Below, in pieces: positions 33,989 through 37,706 of a stretch of 37,706 nt of DNA. The stretch comes from Sedimentisphaerales bacterium (lineage in GTDB: Bacteria; Planctomycetota; Phycisphaerae; Sedimentisphaerales; SM23-30): NCBI GenBank assembly GCA_016930855.1, contig JAFGFX010000193.1, positions 1-37,706 on the forward strand, in the 5' to 3' direction. The notes below the pieces were generated by a model, which made no database searches, was not told the origin of the DNA, and saw only the letters and a list, made by a program, of their open reading frames with translations. The first letter of the stretch is position 1. The number at the start of each line of letters is the position of its first letter. The position numbers were made by a program, and so were the translations under genes.

Positions 33989-35032
33989 ATGAAGACACCG
34001 GGCCTCTGGGGAATTCTGGGTCGAATGGTACTGGTTTTCACCCTGCTGGCGGCCGGCCGGCCGCTGGCGGCGGCCGACGACGAGCCCTGGCTCGAGCTGA
34101 AAGGCACCTCCGGTCCCGGCCAGGGAAAACATATCGTGTTCCTGGCCGCCGACGACGAGTATCGTTCCGAGGAGCTGATCCCGCAATTCGCCAAGATCGC
34201 CGCGCTGCACCACGGATTCCGCTGCACGGTGCTGTTCGCGATCAACAAGCAGACCGGCCAGATCGATCCGGCGACCCTGGACAATATCCCCGGCCTGGAT
34301 AAGCTAACCCAGGCGGACCTGCTGGTCATGTTGTTGCGCTTCCGGGAACTGCCGGACGAACAGATGAAATATATCATCGATTACACCCATTCGGGAAGAC
34401 CCATCATGGGCCTGCGGACCTCGACGCATCCCTTCAATTATAGCAAGCACCCGGCCGGTCCCTACGCCCGCTATAGCTACCGCAGCCAGGATCCACCTGG
34501 AGGCTACGGCCGGCTGGTGTTCGGCGAGACCTGGATCAGCCATTACGGCAGGCATCAGCAGGAAAGCACCCGGGGCGTGATCGTCCCGGACCGCCAGCTC
34601 GATCCCATCGTCCGGGGCGTCGAGGGGATCTGGGGGCCTTCCGACGTGTACGGCCTGACGAGCCTGCAGGGCGATTGCCGGCCGCTGGTCCTGGGCCAGG
34701 TCCTCTCGGGGATGCAGCCGGACGATCCGCCGGCAGCCGGCAAAAAGCTGGTGCCGGTTGCCTGGACCAAGACCTTTACCGGTCCGCCGGGCAAGACCGC
34801 CCGCGTGTTCTTCACCACCATGGGGCACGCCCACGACTTCAAGAACGAGGGATTCCGCCGACTGTGCATCAACGCCTGCTACTGGTGCCTGGGGATGGAG
34901 CAGGACATCCCCCCGCGAAGCAACGTGGAGCTGGTCGGCCAATACGACCCCGCCCCCATCGGCATGAACGGCTTCAAGAAGGGCGTCCGGCCCGCCGATC
35001 ATCGCCTGCCGGAACCGGCGGCGCCGAAGTAA
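33989..35032 (+). CDS. Secreted ThuA-like (trehalose-utilisation family, class I glutamine amidotransferase-like fold) protein
   Basis: Likely start MKTPGLWGILGRMVLVFTLLAAGRPLAAADD (33989); HIVFLAADDEYRSEELIPQFAKIAALHHGFRCTVLFA, DYTHSGRPIMGLRTSTHPF, RVFFTTMGHAHDFKNEGFRRLCINACYWCLG. Confidence 0.75.
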   Translation: MKTPGLWGILGRMVLVFTLLAAGRPLAAADDEPWLELKGTSGPGQGKHIVFLAADDEYRSEELIPQFAKIAALHHGFRCTVLFAINKQTGQIDPATLDNIPGLDKLTQADLLVMLLRFRELPDEQMKYIIDYTHSGRPIMGLRTSTHPFNYSKHPAGPYARYSYRSQDPPGGYGRLVFGETWISHYGRHQQESTRGVIVPDRQLDPIVRGVEGIWGPSDVYGLTSLQGDCRPLVLGQVLSGMQPDDPPAAGKKLVPVAWTKTFTGPPGKTARVFFTTMGHAHDFKNEGFRRLCINACYWCLGMEQDIPPRSNVELVGQYDPAPIGMNGFKKGVRPADHRLPEPAAPK

Positions 35033-35181
35033 ACCGCTCCAAAAAGAATTCCGGCCGAACGGTCCGAGTCAACAAGAAAAGGCGGCGCCCGGCAGCACAG
35101 CAGCAGGGCCAAGGTCGGCGGCACTCAAACGATCTACACCAGGTCTTTATTGCTTAGGCACTCTGGCAAGGAGGGCTAAAC

Positions 35182-36123
35182 ATGAAAGGTATGTTTGTCT
35201 GGTTGATCGCGGCGGGCCTGGTGGCATCTCTCGCGAGGGACGCCTTATCGCAGTCGCCGCAAGCTCCACCGCGGCCGCGGCCGCCCGATGCCGTCCGGAC
35301 GCCCCAGCCGCGAAGCATCCGCCCGGCCGCCGCCGATTCGGTGCGGCTGCTGGCTCGGCAGATCGAGACCCTCAAGGCCCGCCACCAGGAGGACATCCGG
35401 CAGTTCGAGTCCCTCCATGCGCTGGCCCTGGAGGAAAAGGCGACCCGGACCGCCCAGCGGGTGACTGAACTGATCCAGCGCCGGCAGATGGATTACCAAA
35501 GCCAGCTGGCGGCCCTGGAAAAGAGGATCGAGCGTATCGGCAAACCCGACGCGCCGGCCGCCGTTTTGGCCGATCCGAACGCCCCGGCCGCCCCGGCCGC
35601 CGGCAGGGCCGCGCCGAACTTCACGCTGGCCGGCTTCGACGGCAGGGCGGTGCGGCTTTCGGACCTCCGCGGCAAGATCGTCGTGCTGGAATGGTGCAAC
35701 TTCGCCTGTCCCTACTCGATTTACCATTACGACACCAAGCTGACGATGGTGACGCTGGCCCAAAAATACCAGGCGAAAAACGTGGTATGGCTGGCGATCA
35801 ACAGCACCCACGATGCTACACCGCAGGCCAACCGGGATTTCGCCCAGGCGCACAAGCTGCCCTATCCGGTCCTGGACGATTCTGCCGGCCCGACGGCCAA
35901 GAGCTACGGCGCCCTCACGACGCCCCACATGTTCGTCATCGATCCGGCCGGGCGGATCGCCTATGAAGGCGCCATTGACAACGCGCCGCTGGGCGCGGTT
36001 CCGGCGGGTCAGGAATACATCAATTACGTGGACGAAGCCCTTCGCGACCTGATCGACGGCAAACCGCGAGTCGGCATTGCCCGCACGATTCCCTACGGCT
36101 GCGCGGTGAGCTATCCGCAGTAA
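35182..36123 (+). CDS. Secreted thioredoxin-fold redoxin (AhpC/TSA / TlpA-like) with N-terminal coiled coil
   Basis: APNFTLAGFDGRAVRLSDLRGKIVVLEWCNFACPYSIYHYDTKL...AINSTHD...PHMFVIDPAGRIAYEGAIDN; C-terminal IARTIPYGCAVSYPQ. Confidence 0.85.
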   Translation: MKGMFVWLIAAGLVASLARDALSQSPQAPPRPRPPDAVRTPQPRSIRPAAADSVRLLARQIETLKARHQEDIRQFESLHALALEEKATRTAQRVTELIQRRQMDYQSQLAALEKRIERIGKPDAPAAVLADPNAPAAPAAGRAAPNFTLAGFDGRAVRLSDLRGKIVVLEWCNFACPYSIYHYDTKLTMVTLAQKYQAKNVVWLAINSTHDATPQANRDFAQAHKLPYPVLDDSAGPTAKSYGALTTPHMFVIDPAGRIAYEGAIDNAPLGAVPAGQEYINYVDEALRDLIDGKPRVGIARTIPYGCAVSYPQ

Positions 36124-36151
36124 AAGGCAAGCGGCCTGTCCCGTCGAAAGG

Positions 36152-37600
36152 TCAGCCGGCCGGCGGGGCCGATGCGTTCCCGCTCGGGGCGGGTACGGCG
36201 GGCTTTGCCGGCGGAGGCGTTTCCGTGTTCGGCGGCGTCTGCGGCGTCTGCGGCGGCCTGGCGGACGGGTCCCGCACGTCGAAGCAATACAGGCTGTCGG
36301 CATAGCGCAGATACAGCCGGCCGCCGATGACCACCGGATGGGCCCAGCTGGGCCCTTCGCCCTGGACCGCGACCGTTCCCCTTATCTCCAGGCCCTCCGG
36401 CGAGCAGGTCGCCAGGGCCGCCCGGCCCCCCTGCTCGCTGAACAGGTAGAGCATGCCGTCGGCGAAACAGATCGAGCCCTTGCCCACGCCCCGCTCGATC
36501 CACATGGTCCGGCCGCTCTTTAGCTCCAGGCAGGACCAGCCGTTGTCGTGGTTGCCGTAGATATACCCCTCGTGGACGATATACCCGCCGTGGTGGCAGA
36601 CCATGTCCCGGCTGGTCCAGGCCGGCTCGGCCAGGATCCGGTCCGGCAGGACCGAAAGCCTCAGGCAGATGCCGCCCTTGCCGTAGCCATTGGCCCAGAA
36701 CACGTACCCGTCGGCAAAGACCGCGTCCGGGCAGTTGGCCGTATTACCGGCGGACCAGTCGTTGTGCCAGAGCACCTCGCCCGTCTCGGGCCAGATGCCG
36801 ATGATCCCCTCCCGTGTGCCCGCCACGATCTGCCAGACATCCTGGTAGTGCAGCGGGATGCAGGAGCTGTATTCCGGCCCGGCCCGAAAACCCTCGGTAC
36901 TCCAGAGGGGCCTGCCGGTAAACTTGTCGAACGCCATGAGGCAGTTGTCCCCGCCGCACTTGGCGATGGCCAGATCCTGGAAAATCAATACGGATTCGGC
37001 GTATCCCCATTCGCCGGGCCGGCCGCCGAACTCGGCCAGATCCTGCTGCCAGATCCGCCGGCCGGTCTCGACCTGCATGCAGACCAGCAGGCCATGGCCG
37101 CTGAGCAGGTAGACCCGTTCCCGATCCACCGTGGGCGTCGATCGCGCGCCGGGAGAACTGCGGGACCAGGCCTCATCGACGGGGACCTTGCCGATCAGTC
37201 GGCCGTCCAGACCGAACACGGACATGACCAGCCGGTCGCCGATATCCCCGCTGGTAAAGATCCAGCCGCCGGCGACCGCCACGCTGGAAAAGCCGACGCC
37301 CAGGCCAGGCACCTTCCAGAGCAGCTTGGGTCCGAATTCGGGCCATTGCTTGAGCAGGCCGGTATCGGGGGACTTGCCGTCATGACGGGGCCCCCGCCAG
37401 CAGGGCCATTGGGCCGCCGCCCGGTCGGCCGGGATCAACGGCATCGAAGGGGCCGTCGCGGCCGCCGCGGCTGCCGGTTCCGCCGTATCGGTCGCAGTTG
37501 CCGCTGTCGCCGGGGCAGTCGTCTCCGCCGGCGCCGCGTCCAGCAGACCGCCGGCCGCCAGTAAAAACAGCAGCGCCCCCAGCGTCGTCATACCTCTCAT
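36152..37600 (-). CDS. Secreted PQQ-type beta-propeller repeat protein
   Basis: Likely start MRGMTTLGALLFLLAAGGLLDA (ATG 37600, AAGGAG upstream); WPCWRGPRHDGKSPDTGLLKQWPEFGPKLLWKVPGLG..., GNDCLMAFDKFTGRPLWSTEGF-type blades (the sequence reads GGDNCLMAFDKFTGRPLWSTEGF). Confidence 0.88.
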   Translation of the reverse strand: MRGMTTLGALLFLLAAGGLLDAAPAETTAPATAATATDTAEPAAAAAATAPSMPLIPADRAAAQWPCWRGPRHDGKSPDTGLLKQWPEFGPKLLWKVPGLGVGFSSVAVAGGWIFTSGDIGDRLVMSVFGLDGRLIGKVPVDEAWSRSSPGARSTPTVDRERVYLLSGHGLLVCMQVETGRRIWQQDLAEFGGRPGEWGYAESVLIFQDLAIAKCGGDNCLMAFDKFTGRPLWSTEGFRAGPEYSSCIPLHYQDVWQIVAGTREGIIGIWPETGEVLWHNDWSAGNTANCPDAVFADGYVFWANGYGKGGICLRLSVLPDRILAEPAWTSRDMVCHHGGYIVHEGYIYGNHDNGWSCLELKSGRTMWIERGVGKGSICFADGMLYLFSEQGGRAALATCSPEGLEIRGTVAVQGEGPSWAHPVVIGGRLYLRYADSLYCFDVRDPSARPPQTPQTPPNTETPPPAKPAVPAPSGNASAPPAG

Positions 37601-37706
37601 AATCCACTCCTTTTGTTCTGGCGGATTCGCCTGTCCGGCTTCGAAGGTACATAACCGTTTATCGTTGCCGTTCCTGCCACGCCTGGCAGAGCCCATCGAT
37701 CTGATC

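Noticed and set aside
1-37706. CRISPR array, tRNA/rRNA genes, transposase or integrase
   Set aside because: No regularly spaced repeats, tRNA T-arm signatures in intergenic DNA, rRNA-like sequence or recombinase motifs were recognised by eye.

Overview
GC-rich window (from gene content, probably a Planctomycetes/Phycisphaerae-like bacterium; inference only) with two main blocks. (1) About 1-23.7 kb: an extracellular polysaccharide / surface glycan locus. A long minus-strand run is headed by a NusG/RfaH-type antiterminator (16219->15671). It continues through UDP-glucuronate decarboxylase, an embedded trypsin-like protease with dockerin repeats, a DUF2723-type membrane protein, UDP-glucose dehydrogenase, a plant-type glucuronokinase-like GHMP kinase, GalU, UDP-glucuronate 4-epimerase, a WbpB/WbpD/WbpE module, two more hexapeptide acyltransferases, a second DegT aminotransferase and a Wzx-like flippase that runs off the left edge. 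On the plus strand are a monotopic initiating sugar-phosphate transferase, an AsnB-like amidotransferase (with a TTG start implied by Cys2), an ATP-grasp enzyme and a WecA-like transferase. A THUMP/RlmL-like RNA methyltransferase on the minus strand sits between AsnB and ATP-grasp. (2) About 23.8-33.8 kb: a minus-strand operon-like block with a VWA protein carrying a TonB-like SxxxH membrane anchor, ExbB, ExbD, ExbD, a secreted repeat protein, a membrane protein with an HPD-less J-like domain, and a secreted transglutaminase fused to DnaJ-type CxxC zinc-finger repeats. This block is the best candidate for an undescribed system. The right end has a ThuA-like protein, a redoxin and a PQQ-type beta-propeller protein. 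No tRNA, rRNA, CRISPR array or transposase was recognised. All calls come from reading the sequence and remembered family motifs; no database search was run.
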